Below, in pieces: positions 17,372-26,454 of a DNA stretch of 64,000 nucleotides. Location of the stretch: NCBI RefSeq assembly GCF_003122325.1, contig NZ_QFBC01000008.1:202981-266980 (forward strand), given 5' to 3'. Made by a program: the position numbers and the translations under genes. Below the pieces are notes generated by a model that saw only the letters and a list, made by a program, of their open reading frames with translations, did no database searches and was not told where the DNA came from. The DNA comes from Rhizobium album (GTDB lineage Bacteria; Pseudomonadota; Alphaproteobacteria; Rhizobiales; Rhizobiaceae). Each line of letters begins with the position of its first letter. The first letter of the stretch is position 1.

Positions 17372-18886
17372 TTACCTGTCGAATTCGAAACCGGTCTTGT
17401 CGAGCGGCCAGATCGGGCGCTTGACGCGATTGTAGGGGCGCAGTTGCGCGCGTGGCGTGGCAAGTGCGCCGCTGTCGCAGACGATCACCTCCCCCGCCAG
17501 CGGCTCGAAGGCTGCCCGGAAATGTTGCATCGATTTCAGCACCAGGAATTTTAATGCCGTCGGCTCGATGTTGAAGGTGCGCAACTGCTGCAGATCCAGC
17601 ATCTGACCAGGGATGGAAACCACCAGAATGTCGATCCCGCCGGTCCTGAAGACGGCCGTTGGGCCGAAGGTGTGAGTGATGCCGCCGAGGATCGGGCCGT
17701 CGCCGGTGTAGACGCCGTCCGCCAGATGTTCGATCGTGCCGGTGAGCGTCAGAGGACCTCCGCCGAACACCGGATCGACCTTGCCGCCCAGCTGAAGCGT
17801 GACGGAATCGCCGACCTTGTGGTTATGCAGGAAGCGAGCGGCTTCCGGATCGATGATCGGCGCAAATCCGCCGCCCGAGACGCCCGCTTCGAGAAGGGCG
17901 GCAAGCAGGGCCGTTGCGTCGCCATAGGCGCCGGCACCGGGATTGTCGGCATAGTCGGCGATGACGAGCGGGCCGGAAGAGGCGTCAAATTCCATTGCCC
18001 TGCGCGCGGCGGCGGCCGGGGTCAGGAAGGTGTTGAAGACGCTGTCCCGTTGTTTCCAGATCGTGTCGGCGATGTCTTCCGCAATCATGCGTGCCCTGTC
18101 GGCGGCGCCGGCGACATGCGTGTCGTGCGTGACAAGCACGGTCGGACCCGCTTCCGCGACATCCGCCTCGGCAAAGGAGGCGTTGATCGAAACGGCGAGG
18201 ATGCCGGCTTCCGCTTCATGTGCCTTGGCCCGGTCGTAGAGGCTTGCGGTTTCCGGGACGTCGGTCCGGCCCGAGTTCGCTTCTTCCAGAATCGGGCGAT
18301 GCGCGCGGTAGGTGGCGGGTTGCGTCGCCCCACGCATTGCGGCATCGAGCAGGCGCCCGGCGTGACGGCCGGTTTCGCGCATGTCGATATGCGGATAGGT
18401 CTTGTAGGACACGAAGATCTGCGCCTGCCGGATCATCGCCGGCGTGGCGATGGCGTGAAGGTCGAGCGTGACGGCGATCGGCAGTTCGGGGCCGACGATG
18501 GCGCGCAGCCGCGACAGCAGTTCACCTTCTCCGTCCTCACAGAAATCCGGGACCATGGCGCCGTGCAGGCCGAGAAGGATGCCGTCGAGCCCGCCACCTT
18601 CTTCCCTCGCGGCATCGCAGATCAGGCCGGCAATGTGATCGAATGCGGCCCGCGAAACGCGTGCGCCCGGCGTGGCATGTGCCGAAACGACATGCCGGAT
18701 CGTCCATCCGGCTTCCCGGCCGGCATCGAGGAAGCCGGCGATTTCGGCATTCACGTCACCGAACCGACCCGTCGCAACGTCGCCGAGATCGAGCGTTTCG
18801 CGTCGAAAGGCGTCCAGATCCGTGCTGCCTTTCTTGAAGGTGTTGCTTTCATGGACGAATTCGGCAGTGAGAACGCGGAAGGACAT
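17372..18886 (-). CDS. M81 family metallopeptidase (microcystinase C / MlrC-like)
   Basis: A 504-residue protein starting MSFRVLTAEFVHESNTF, the diagnostic MlrC opening with the HES metal-site motif (H12). Further conserved parts are LLGLHGAMV, TLDLHAIATP (Asp and His ligands), SYKTYPHIDMRETGR and, in the C-terminal MlrC domain, IADYADNPGAGAYGDAT. MlrC in sphingomonads cleaves linearised microcystin peptides; most homologues act on unknown small peptides. The frame is open to 19168, but this upstream part lies over the ATPase gene. It is the last gene of the peptide transporter operon, 25 bases after the ATPase stop, so imported peptides are its likely substrates (inference). Confidence 0.92.
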   Translation of the reverse strand: MSFRVLTAEFVHESNTFKKGSTDLDAFRRETLDLGDVATGRFGDVNAEIAGFLDAGREAGWTIRHVVSAHATPGARVSRAAFDHIAGLICDAAREEGGGLDGILLGLHGAMVPDFCEDGEGELLSRLRAIVGPELPIAVTLDLHAIATPAMIRQAQIFVSYKTYPHIDMRETGRHAGRLLDAAMRGATQPATYRAHRPILEEANSGRTDVPETASLYDRAKAHEAEAGILAVSINASFAEADVAEAGPTVLVTHDTHVAGAADRARMIAEDIADTIWKQRDSVFNTFLTPAAAARRAMEFDASSGPLVIADYADNPGAGAYGDATALLAALLEAGVSGGGFAPIIDPEAARFLHNHKVGDSVTLQLGGKVDPVFGGGPLTLTGTIEHLADGVYTGDGPILGGITHTFGPTAVFRTGGIDILVVSIPGQMLDLQQLRTFNIEPTALKFLVLKSMQHFRAAFEPLAGEVIVCDSGALATPRAQLRPYNRVKRPIWPLDKTGFEFDR

Positions 18887-18911
18887 CGGGGCGATCCTGA
18901 CGGTAACGGGA

Positions 18912-19859
18912 TTAGAGCGGATTGAAACAGGCGACCGCATGGCCGCCCTCGGCGACGAGGGGCGGCTGCTGCATGCGGCAGATATCGGTGACGCGCGGAC
19001 AGCGTCCGGCAAAGGCGCAGCCGGACGGCAGGTTGAAAGGGGACGGGATTTCCCCGGCAAGCGGCGCGAGCGTGCGTCGGGCCGCGGGATCGGGCGAAAA
19101 ATTGGAAGCGAGAAGGGCGCTGGTATAAGGGTGCCGGGGCGCTGATTTGGGATCGGGCAGAATTTCACAGACGGCGCCGAGATACATGACGACGATCCGG
19201 TTGCAGAAGTAACGAACGAGGCCGAGATCGTGGGAGATGAAAAGATAGGTCAGTCCGAAGCGGTCGCGCAGCGATGACAGTAGCTCGATGATCTGGGCCT
19301 GGATGGAGACATCCAGCGACGCCGTGGGTTCGTCGAGTACGATGAATTCCGGCTGCAATACCAGCGCCCGTGCGATGCCGATGCGCTGGCGCTGTCCGCC
19401 GGACAGCTGGTGTGGATACTGCGTCGCCATCGTCTGCGGCAGACCGACGGTTTCCAGCATGGTTTCGACCGTTCTTGCCGGCATGCGGCGCGATTGCACG
19501 ACGAAGGGTTCCGCGAGGATATCGGCGATGGAGTAGCGTGGATCGAGTGAGGAATAAGGATCCTGGAAGACCATGGCCATCCGCCGCCGTGCGGCGCGCA
19601 GGGTCTTGGGAGAGAGGGCCGTAATGTCCGTTCCGTCGAGCCTCACCCGGCCGGACGTCGGTTCGATCAGGCGCATGACGAGCCGGGCGAGCGTCGATTT
19701 CCCGCAGCCGGACTCGCCGACGACACCGACGACTTCGGCGCGGTTGATCGTCAGGTCGACGGCGCGCACCGCGGTCATGCTGCGTTGGCGTGCAAAAAGG
19801 CCGCCGCCCGCATGAAATTGCTTGGTCAGTCCTTCGACCTGAAGAAGCGCTTGCGTCAT
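18912..19859 (-). CDS. Peptide ABC transporter ATPase (OppF/DppF type)
   Basis: A 315-residue ATPase with Walker A GESGCGKST (residues 48-56), Q-loop VFQDPYSSLDPR, signature LSGGQRQRIGIARAL, Walker B FIVLDEP and H-loop ISHDLGLVRYF. The C-terminal oligopeptide-transporter domain with GCAFAGRCP and downstream cysteines (RVTDICRMQQPPL) is the OppF/DppF iron-sulfur-type motif. It pairs with the OppD-like ATPase (4-nt overlap) to energise import through the two permeases. Confidence 0.94.
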   Translation of the reverse strand: MTQALLQVEGLTKQFHAGGGLFARQRSMTAVRAVDLTINRAEVVGVVGESGCGKSTLARLVMRLIEPTSGRVRLDGTDITALSPKTLRAARRRMAMVFQDPYSSLDPRYSIADILAEPFVVQSRRMPARTVETMLETVGLPQTMATQYPHQLSGGQRQRIGIARALVLQPEFIVLDEPTASLDVSIQAQIIELLSSLRDRFGLTYLFISHDLGLVRYFCNRIVVMYLGAVCEILPDPKSAPRHPYTSALLASNFSPDPAARRTLAPLAGEIPSPFNLPSGCAFAGRCPRVTDICRMQQPPLVAEGGHAVACFNPL

Positions 19860-20821
19860 GATGTCTCCGCCTTGGCAAAATGACAGGCGACCGATCCGCC
19901 GGACGGCAGGGCGCGCAGTGCCGGGCGTTCCTGCCGGCAGAGATCTGCGGCATGGGTGCAGCGCGGGTTGAACCGACAGCCGGAGGGATAGCGGCCGGAT
20001 ACCGGGACGGCGCCCGGAATGCCGTGCAGGCTGCCCGGGGCCATGCCGTCGCGTGGAATGCAGCCGATGAGCGCGGCCGTATAGGGATGGGAGGGGGCCT
20101 CGAAAATCGGCTCCACCGCCCGCTCTTCGGCGATGCGCCCGGCATAGAGCACGGCCACGCGGTCGCAGACCTGCGCAACCACGCCCATGTCGTGGGTGAT
20201 CAGCAGCAATGCCAGGCCGCGATCACGCGAAAGCCGCGTGAGGATCTGGATGATCTGCGCCTGCACCGTGACGTCGAGTGCCGTCGTCGGCTCATCGGCG
20301 ATGATCAGCTCGGGGTCGCCCGCCAGCGCCATGGCGATGACGATACGCTGCTTCATGCCGCCGGAGAGCTGGTGAGGATAGGCTTCCGCCACCGCACTCG
20401 GTTCGGCGATGCGAAGCTGCGCCATCAGATCGAGCGTGCGCAGCCGTGCCGCCTGCGCCGACAGGCCGAGATGCAGCCGCGAGACGATATCGATCTGTTC
20501 GCCGATCCGCTGCACGGCATCGAGTGCGGTCATCGGATTCTGCATGACGAAGCCGAACCGTTTGCCGCGCAGGCTGCGGAGACGGGCCTCGCCGATGGCG
20601 GTCAGATCCATGCCGTCGAAATGGATGGCGCCTCCGGTGACCTTGCCGCCGATCAGAGGCAGCAGCCCTGCTATCGCGAGTGCGGTCAACGACTTGCCCG
20701 AGCCGCTTTCACCGACGAGGCCGAGAACCTGGCCGCGATCGAGCGTCAGACCGATACCGTCGAGCAGTCGCTTGCGGCCGATATCGACGCAGACATCGGT
20801 GAGGCGCAGAAGAGGTGTCAT
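19856..20821 (-). CDS. Peptide ABC transporter ATPase (OppD/DppD type)
   Basis: A 321-residue ATPase: Walker A GESGSGKS at about 37-44, MQNPMTALDAVQRIGEQ after the Q-loop, signature LSGGMKQRIVIAMAL (the SGGMxQR form is typical of the OppD branch), Walker B LIIADEPTTALD, and H-loop ITHDMGVVAQVCDR. The C-terminus has the cysteine-containing CRFNPRCTHAADLCRQERPAL segment. Both ends overlap neighbours by 4 nt, as in a tightly coupled operon. Confidence 0.94.
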   Translation of the reverse strand: MTPLLRLTDVCVDIGRKRLLDGIGLTLDRGQVLGLVGESGSGKSLTALAIAGLLPLIGGKVTGGAIHFDGMDLTAIGEARLRSLRGKRFGFVMQNPMTALDAVQRIGEQIDIVSRLHLGLSAQAARLRTLDLMAQLRIAEPSAVAEAYPHQLSGGMKQRIVIAMALAGDPELIIADEPTTALDVTVQAQIIQILTRLSRDRGLALLLITHDMGVVAQVCDRVAVLYAGRIAEERAVEPIFEAPSHPYTAALIGCIPRDGMAPGSLHGIPGAVPVSGRYPSGCRFNPRCTHAADLCRQERPALRALPSGGSVACHFAKAETS

Positions 20822-21675
20822 TTTCCCCTCCGGACTTGATCCTTGATGTCGAGGGCAGCAATGAGCGCATCGCCGAAGAGGTTGATCGCCACCACGGTCA
20901 CTGCGACGGCGAGACCGGGAAAGATGATGATCCAGGGCGCCTTGAACAGGAGTGCCGAACCCGAGGACATCATGGATCCCCAGCTCGGCAGCGGCGGTTG
21001 CGCGCCGAGGCCGAAGAAGCCGAGCGTCGCTTCGAGGATGATGGCGTCACCGGTCGCCAGCATCGCGCTCACCAGGACGGGTGCGAGGGCGTTGGGCACG
21101 AGGTGGCGGAAGAGAATATGGCCATGGCTGGCGCCCAGGCTCTGTGCCGCCTCGATGAAGGTTTCACTTTTCAGCGTCATGATCTGCGCGCGGGTGAGGC
21201 GCGCGAATTGCGCCAGATAGGCGACGGCGATGGCGGCCATGGTGCCGCTGGTGCCGGGGCCGATGATCGCCACCAGCATGAGCGCGATGAGGATTTCGGG
21301 AAAGGACCAGCTGAGATCGACGACGGTGGTCACCATGCGGTCGAAGCTTCCGCCGAAATAGCCGGCAGCGGCCCCCAGCGTCATGCCGCAGACGACCGAG
21401 ATGAGGATGGAGATGCTGCTGACCGAAAGCGATGTGCGCGCGCCATAGATCAGGCGCGTCAGCAGGTCGCGGCCGAATTCGTCCGTGCCGAGAAGATGGC
21501 TGGCCGACGATGGCTGGAAGGCTTCCTTCAACACCTGCGCATCATAGGCATAGGGTGTCAGAAGCGGTGCGAAGAGTGCGGCCAGCACGACGCATGCCAG
21601 CCAGGCGCCGGCTATGGCGCCGCCGGGGCGCCGCAAGATCGTCCGCAAAACGGTGAGATGCCGCGACAAGGTCAT
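20818..21675 (-). CDS. Peptide ABC transporter permease (OppC/DppC type)
   Basis: A 285-residue permease with about six transmembrane helices. It starts with the family's cytoplasmic N-terminus and HLLGTDEFGRDLLTRLIYGA, the OppC/DppC signature. The EAA-like coupling loop EAAQSLGASHGHILFRHLVP is intact (about residues 170-190). It forms the translocation channel with the OppB-like protein, whose stop its ATG overlaps by 4 nt. Confidence 0.94.
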   Translation of the reverse strand: MTLSRHLTVLRTILRRPGGAIAGAWLACVVLAALFAPLLTPYAYDAQVLKEAFQPSSASHLLGTDEFGRDLLTRLIYGARTSLSVSSISILISVVCGMTLGAAAGYFGGSFDRMVTTVVDLSWSFPEILIALMLVAIIGPGTSGTMAAIAVAYLAQFARLTRAQIMTLKSETFIEAAQSLGASHGHILFRHLVPNALAPVLVSAMLATGDAIILEATLGFFGLGAQPPLPSWGSMMSSGSALLFKAPWIIIFPGLAVAVTVVAINLFGDALIAALDIKDQVRRGK

Positions 21676-22598
21676 GCAAGCGCCCCCCTGACGCGCGGGT
21701 CCATCGCCGCTTGCAACAGGTCGCCGAAGAGGGTGCCGAGCATCACCGCCATCGCCAGCATCAGCAGGCTTGCCTGCACGACGGGATAATCATGCTGGTT
21801 GAGGGCCTTGATGAGCAGCGTGCCGAGGCCCGGCCTTGCAAAGACCACCTCCACGGTCACCGCTCCTCCGAGAATCCAGCCGATGCGCAGGGCGAGGATC
21901 GTGACGACCGGGATCAGCGCGTGCCGCAATACATGCCGGAGCTGGATACGCAGCGGCGACAGGCCCTTGGCATGCAGCAGCATGACGAAATCCCGCGAGG
22001 CGACATCGATCATCGACACACGGGTGATGCGGGCCACGAGCGCGGTTCCGCCAAGGCCGATGGTCAGCACCGGCAGGACGAGCGAGGACCAGCTGCGTGC
22101 GCCGGAGACCGGGAACCAGCCCAGTTGCACCGAAAAGGCAAGGATGAGAAGCAGGCCGAGCCAGAAGCTCGGCAAGGTGGAACCGAGCAGCACGCCGCCC
22201 ATGATGGCGCGGTCAAGAAAACGATCGCGATTGAGCGCGGCGACGAAGCCCAGCAGAATGCCGACGACCGACGAAAAGAGCAGCGCCAGGCCGCCGAGGG
22301 CCAGCGAATGCGGCAGCGCCTGGCCGATCAGGTCTGCAACCGGCCGGCGCGCGACGATCGCCGTCCCGAGGTCGCCGGTCAGCAATTTGCCGAGCCAGAT
22401 GGCATATTGCACCGGCAGCGGCCGGTCGAGGCCGTAGCGTGCCATCATCTCCGTACGCTGCTCGACGGGCGCCCCGACCTTCAGGAGATTGTCGATCGGA
22501 TCGCCCGGCAGCAGATGCAGGATGAGAAAGATGATGACGGAAACCGCGAGGAACACGGGCACCAGCATGAGAATGCGCCGGATGGCATAAGCAAGCAT
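21672..22598 (-). CDS. Peptide ABC transporter permease (OppB/DppB type)
   Basis: A 308-residue permease beginning MLAYAIRRILMLVPVFLAVS, the OppB/DppB N-terminal helix, followed by a periplasmic segment (LLPGDPIDNLLKVGAPVEQR, YGLDRPLPVQYAIWLG) typical for this subunit. The EAA loop is at about 225-245 (RDFVMLLHAKGLSPLRIQLR then HVLRHALIPV). ATG 22598 is preceded by CGAGGAG. It lies 27 bases after the binding-protein gene. Confidence 0.94.
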   Translation of the reverse strand: MLAYAIRRILMLVPVFLAVSVIIFLILHLLPGDPIDNLLKVGAPVEQRTEMMARYGLDRPLPVQYAIWLGKLLTGDLGTAIVARRPVADLIGQALPHSLALGGLALLFSSVVGILLGFVAALNRDRFLDRAIMGGVLLGSTLPSFWLGLLLILAFSVQLGWFPVSGARSWSSLVLPVLTIGLGGTALVARITRVSMIDVASRDFVMLLHAKGLSPLRIQLRHVLRHALIPVVTILALRIGWILGGAVTVEVVFARPGLGTLLIKALNQHDYPVVQASLLMLAMAVMLGTLFGDLLQAAMDPRVRGALA

Positions 22599-22625
22599 GT
22601 CAGGCTCCTCGCGTATCGGTCCGCA

Positions 22626-24209
22626 TCACTCCTTGACTTCGATGTCCATGATGACCGTCGCCCCGACCGAAGGCGCGTGAATTTCCGCCGGCAGCACCAG
22701 GCGGTCCTTGTTGTAGCTGACGGAGGTGACGGGCTGGTAGATCGGCGCCATCGGGAACTGCGACAGCACATATTCATGATAGGCTTTGAAGTTCTGGATG
22801 CGCTCGGCCATGTTCTTCGAGCCGGTCATCGCCTTCGCGCGCAGTTCTTCGGCCTTCGGATCGTTGAACATCGAGACGTTCGGATAGCCCAGCCGGTCGC
22901 CGCCGAAGAACCAGTCGATAATGTCGGCATTGTCCCAGTTGTAGGAGCGGATGGCCAGTTGCTGGTTGCCGCTCTTGTACTGGTCGCGGATCGACGAACT
23001 GTCGAAGGTGGTAATCTCGCTGTCGATGCCGACGGCCTTGAGTTCCGCCTGCACGACCTCGGTCAGGCGGCGGAAGCTGGAGTCGCTTTGCGTCCAGAGC
23101 GAAACCTTGAGCGGCTTGCCGTCCTTGGCGCGGATGCCGTCGGCGCCCTTCGCCCAGCCGGCTTCGTCGAGAAGGGCGTTGGATCGATCCGGATCGTAGG
23201 AAATCTTGTATTTGGCATCGATATCGGCCTCCGGCAGGGCCGAGATCAGGAAGGTGTTGGCCACCTCGCCGACGCCGCCATAAACGGAGTCGAGAATCTC
23301 CTTCTGGTTGATCGCCTTTGCCGCTGCTTCACGAACCTTGATGTCGGTGAACGGTTCCTTGGTGACGTTGATCGGCATGTAGGCCACATCCTGGCCGGGC
23401 AGGGTCAGGACCTCGAGATTATCCTGTGCCTTGATCTCGGTCAGGAAGTCGGTCGGCACGCCAAGCAGCATGTCGACACCGCCGGATTTCAGTTCCAGGA
23501 AGGCCGTGGAATCTTCGGCGATCTCTCTCAGCGTCAGCTTGGCGATCTTGGCCGGCCCGCGGTTCTTGGCGAGCGGCGAAGCCCAGGCGTAGTCATCGTT
23601 GCGAACGAGAACGGTTTCCTGACCGACGACGAAGCTTTCGAGCTTGAAGGGTCCGGTGCCGTAGACTTCCGTCACGCCGTAATTGTCGCCCAGTTCGACG
23701 AAGGATTTCGGTTCGATGATGCTGAGGTAGCTGGAGGAAAAGTTGTAGAGAAGATTGGGTTCGGGATTGGACATCACGAACTTGACCGTCGCGTCGTCGA
23801 TGACCTCCACCTTGGCGATCGCCTTCGTCATGTAGGCGTTTTCGCTGGCCTTGAAGAGTTCCAGCCACTTGGCGATCGTTTCGGCGTTAAAGGGCTCGCC
23901 GTTGTGGAATTTCACCCCCTTTTTCAGGTGAAAGATCCACGACATGCCGTCCGGCGCTTCCTCCCAGCTTTCCGCCAGCCAGGGGTGGAAGGAAAGGTCC
24001 GCATCCTGGGAAACCAGGCGGTCGAACAACAGGGTGGTGGCGATATTCAGGTTCGACGCCTTGATCGGATTGTAGGTCGGTGCACCGACCTCGTTGGTCG
24101 CGATCACGAAAACGGCTTCCTGGGCGAGCGATGCGCCGTGGTTCGCCAAAAGGGCTGCAAGGCTGATGCCCGCAGCGGCGAGGGTTTTGCGAAGTGCCAG
24201 GCTTTTCAT
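22626..24209 (-). CDS. Peptide/solute-binding protein, SBP family 5
   Basis: A 527-residue periplasmic binding protein of the DppA/OppA type. Residues 1-29 form a signal peptide (two arginine/lysine residues, hydrophobic core LAAAGISLAALLA, cleavage after SLAQ). Family landmarks: LLFDRLVSQDADLSFHPWLA, ESWEEAPDGMSWIFHLKKGV, KFHNGEPFNAETIAKWLE, and GTGPFKLESFVVGQ. The family binds peptides, nickel, opines or glycosides; the M81 peptidase in the same operon favours peptides. It is the second gene after the RpiR regulator (58-base gap) and has a good AGAGAGGAA ribosome binding site. Confidence 0.93.
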   Translation of the reverse strand: MKSLALRKTLAAAGISLAALLANHGASLAQEAVFVIATNEVGAPTYNPIKASNLNIATTLLFDRLVSQDADLSFHPWLAESWEEAPDGMSWIFHLKKGVKFHNGEPFNAETIAKWLELFKASENAYMTKAIAKVEVIDDATVKFVMSNPEPNLLYNFSSSYLSIIEPKSFVELGDNYGVTEVYGTGPFKLESFVVGQETVLVRNDDYAWASPLAKNRGPAKIAKLTLREIAEDSTAFLELKSGGVDMLLGVPTDFLTEIKAQDNLEVLTLPGQDVAYMPINVTKEPFTDIKVREAAAKAINQKEILDSVYGGVGEVANTFLISALPEADIDAKYKISYDPDRSNALLDEAGWAKGADGIRAKDGKPLKVSLWTQSDSSFRRLTEVVQAELKAVGIDSEITTFDSSSIRDQYKSGNQQLAIRSYNWDNADIIDWFFGGDRLGYPNVSMFNDPKAEELRAKAMTGSKNMAERIQNFKAYHEYVLSQFPMAPIYQPVTSVSYNKDRLVLPAEIHAPSVGATVIMDIEVKE

Positions 24210-24267
24210 GGTGTTCCTCTCTCTCGGGTTTTTATTTTTACTGGTCGATCGTTCTGTTTTCCGGCCG

Positions 24268-25188
24268 CTACTGGCGGCGGAACATTCCGGTATGTCCGAT
24301 GAAATCGTCGTAATAGGCGGAGATCTTCGCCATGCGCGTTTCCACTTCGGCGCCGAGTTCCTTGAAAACGCCGTTGACGAAGAGGCCGATCAGCGAGGAC
24401 ATGGCTGATGTGGTGTCCCAGAAATGATTGAGGTCCGTCGGCACGGCAAAGACTTCGTCGACGATTTCCATTGCCCAATCGCAGTAGGGATCGGTGATGA
24501 GGGTGACGGGTATCCCTTGCTTGTGGGCTGCCGCGGCAAGGTCCCGCGTCAGGCGGGAATATCGACGGCCGTCGATGAGGACAAGGCCGGTATCTTCCGG
24601 CGGCGAAAGCAGGATCTCGCCGAAATGACCGCCGGCGATATCGGCCAGATGGACGCCCGGCCGAAGATATTGCAGATTGTGCACCAGTTCGCTGGCATGG
24701 CCGCGTTCCGTCTGGAAGCCCGCGACATAGATGGCCTGGCGAAGCGCCAGGCGCTTGACGGCCCGTTCGAAGGCCGGCGTCGCGGCGAGCTCGTAGACAG
24801 CCACGAGGGCGGCCATTTCCTTTTCGAGCGCGCGCGCCAGTTCATCGTTTCCCGTCCGGCTGCGGCGATGAAAATCCTGCAGCCGATCGCCGATGAGCCA
24901 GGCCTGGTTGCCGAGGTCTGCCTGCAGTCCGCCCTTGAAATCCTTCAGGCTGCGATAGCCGATCGTTCGGCAGAAACGCCCGATGGAAGCTTCCGACACA
25001 CCGATCTTCGCGGCGACGGTTGCAGCCGTCTCGAAAGGCAGCGATTGCAGGTTGGTGAGAAGATAGGCTGCGATCGCCCGTTCAGCCGGCGTTCCCGTGA
25101 CCGATGAGTGTGTCAGGCGCTGGCGCAGGTCCCCGTTCGGGCCTGGCGCACCGTTACCGCGTTGCTTGTCGTGCGCGTCGTCCGGCAT
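24268..25188 (-). CDS. RpiR/MurR family regulator (HTH + SIS domain)
   Basis: A 306-residue regulator: N-terminal HTH_6 domain (about residues 22-100, ETAATVAAKIGVSEASIGRF then CRTIGYRSLKDFK) and a C-terminal SIS domain that binds phosphosugars or other ligands (about 130-285, IYVAGFQTERGHASELVHNL and TLITDPYCDWAMEIVDEVFA). RpiR proteins usually control sugar or amino-sugar catabolism, several control peptidoglycan fragment recycling. The start ATG 25188 follows AAGAGGGGAA. It precedes the peptide importer on the same strand and diverges from the racemase gene, with a strong palindrome between them, so it probably controls both directions. Confidence 0.92.
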   Translation of the reverse strand: MPDDAHDKQRGNGAPGPNGDLRQRLTHSSVTGTPAERAIAAYLLTNLQSLPFETAATVAAKIGVSEASIGRFCRTIGYRSLKDFKGGLQADLGNQAWLIGDRLQDFHRRSRTGNDELARALEKEMAALVAVYELAATPAFERAVKRLALRQAIYVAGFQTERGHASELVHNLQYLRPGVHLADIAGGHFGEILLSPPEDTGLVLIDGRRYSRLTRDLAAAAHKQGIPVTLITDPYCDWAMEIVDEVFAVPTDLNHFWDTTSAMSSLIGLFVNGVFKELGAEVETRMAKISAYYDDFIGHTGMFRRQ

Positions 25189-25215
25189 GACGTGTTCCCC
25201 TCTTGCACAAAAGAC

Positions 25216-25231
25216 TGACAGAAAACTGTCA
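25216..25231. promoter_or_regulatory. RpiR-type operator palindrome
   Basis: TGACAGAAAACTGTCA is a perfect inverted repeat with 6-bp arms around AAAA. Read on the reverse strand it contains TTGACA, a consensus -35 box for the regulator and importer genes. TCTTGCA occurs at both 25201 and 25241 flanking it. On the forward strand TTGCAA (25243-25248) and TAGCCT (25266-25271) are spaced by 17 bases and may be the promoter of the racemase gene. The location suits a shared, autoregulated control site. Confidence 0.55.
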
Positions 25232-25311
25232 ACTGGTCAATCTTGCAAGAAAACCAAAATTCGCTTAGCCTGACGGGCAGAATGAAGGGTCGTTCGGCGA
25301 GAGGAAGTTTC

Positions 25312-26454
25312 ATGAAAAGTACGGTCACCAGCCGAGAGGTTCGCGATCATCTGCGGATTGACGGCGCGGAACTCCGGCTGGTGCGCCTGCCGCTGGTGAC
25401 GCCGTTCACGATCTCGACGGGGACGATGCATGAGAAGATTTTTCCGCTGCTGACCCTGAAGGCCGACGGTCTCGAAGGATATGCGGAGGGGGTCATGGAT
25501 CCGCTGCCGGACTATCTGGAAGAAACCGTCGCCGGCGCCATGGAGTTTTTGCGCGGTGCTTTGTTGCCGGGCGTTCTGGGCCGGCGGTTTGCGAACCCGC
25601 ACCAGCTTGCGCGGCAGCTGGAGCCATGGCGCGGCAATATGATGGCGCGGGCCACGCTGGAGATGGCCTTCTGGGACCTTTGGGCCAAATCGCTGGATCT
25701 GCCGCTGAAAACCATCCTTGGCGGCGAAGGCGATGCGGTCGATGTCGGCGTGTCGCTCGGCATCGGATCGATCGAGGATACGCTTGGCCGCGTCGCCGAT
25801 CACCTGGCACAGGGCTACAAGCGCATAAAGCTCAAGATAAAGCCGGGGCACGACCTGCGCCTGCTCGAGGCGGTTCGCAGCGCATTTGCGGACATCCATC
25901 TGACCGCCGATGCCAACAGCGCCTACAGCCTGGCCGACAGCGCCCTGCTCGCGCGCCTCGATGCCTTCGATCTCGATTACATCGAGCAGCCGCTTGCCTG
26001 GAACGATCTCCACGATCACGCGGTTCTGCAGGCGCGTATCAACACGCCAATCTGCCTCGATGAAAGCATCCGCAGCCCGGAGGATGCACGCAAGGCGCTG
26101 CAGGCAGACGCGGCGCGGGTGATCAACATCAAGGTGGGTCGTTCCGGCGGACATGCCAATGCCATCCGTATCCATGATCTGTCGGCGGCTTTTTCCGTTC
26201 CCGTCTGGTGTGGCGGCATGCTTGAAAGCGGCATCGGACGAGCGCACAACATCCACCTTTCGACCCTTGCGAATTTCTCCAAACCCGGAGACACCTCGTC
26301 CTCCAGCCGTTATTTCCATCGCGACATCGTCGAGGAGAAGCTCGAGACGACGGACGGACGAATGCCAGTGCCCGCCGGACCGGGCATCGGCGTCAGGCTC
26401 GACAGTGATTTTCTGGAGACGGTGACGATGTCGCGCGAAAGCTTCCGCGCATGA
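25312..26454 (+). CDS. Enolase-superfamily enzyme, N-succinylamino acid racemase / OSBS-like
   Basis: A 380-residue enzyme of the muconate-lactonising subgroup. The capping domain is residues 1-130; the barrel holds the catalytic pair K173-x-K175 (YKRIKLKIKPG), metal ligands D200 (LTADAN), E225 (YIEQP) and D250 (CLDESI), and the opposite base K274 (INIKVGRSGG). The C-terminal GGMLESGIGRAHNIHLSTLA and FSKPGDTSSSSRYF match the o-succinylbenzoate synthase / N-succinylamino acid racemase branch. No menaquinone genes are nearby, and a GNAT acyltransferase overlaps it by 4 nt. That pairing is known in Geobacillus for D- to L-amino acid conversion via N-succinyl intermediates, so racemase function is favoured. 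ATG 25312 follows GAGAGGAAG. Confidence 0.88.
   Translation: MKSTVTSREVRDHLRIDGAELRLVRLPLVTPFTISTGTMHEKIFPLLTLKADGLEGYAEGVMDPLPDYLEETVAGAMEFLRGALLPGVLGRRFANPHQLARQLEPWRGNMMARATLEMAFWDLWAKSLDLPLKTILGGEGDAVDVGVSLGIGSIEDTLGRVADHLAQGYKRIKLKIKPGHDLRLLEAVRSAFADIHLTADANSAYSLADSALLARLDAFDLDYIEQPLAWNDLHDHAVLQARINTPICLDESIRSPEDARKALQADAARVINIKVGRSGGHANAIRIHDLSAAFSVPVWCGGMLESGIGRAHNIHLSTLANFSKPGDTSSSSRYFHRDIVEEKLETTDGRMPVPAGPGIGVRLDSDFLETVTMSRESFRA

Noticed and set aside
21711..24302. An 863-codon open frame on the forward strand opposite the peptide permease and binding-protein genes
   Set aside because: Its translation is histidine/arginine/glutamine-rich without domains, while the reverse strand has complete, coupled ABC genes.
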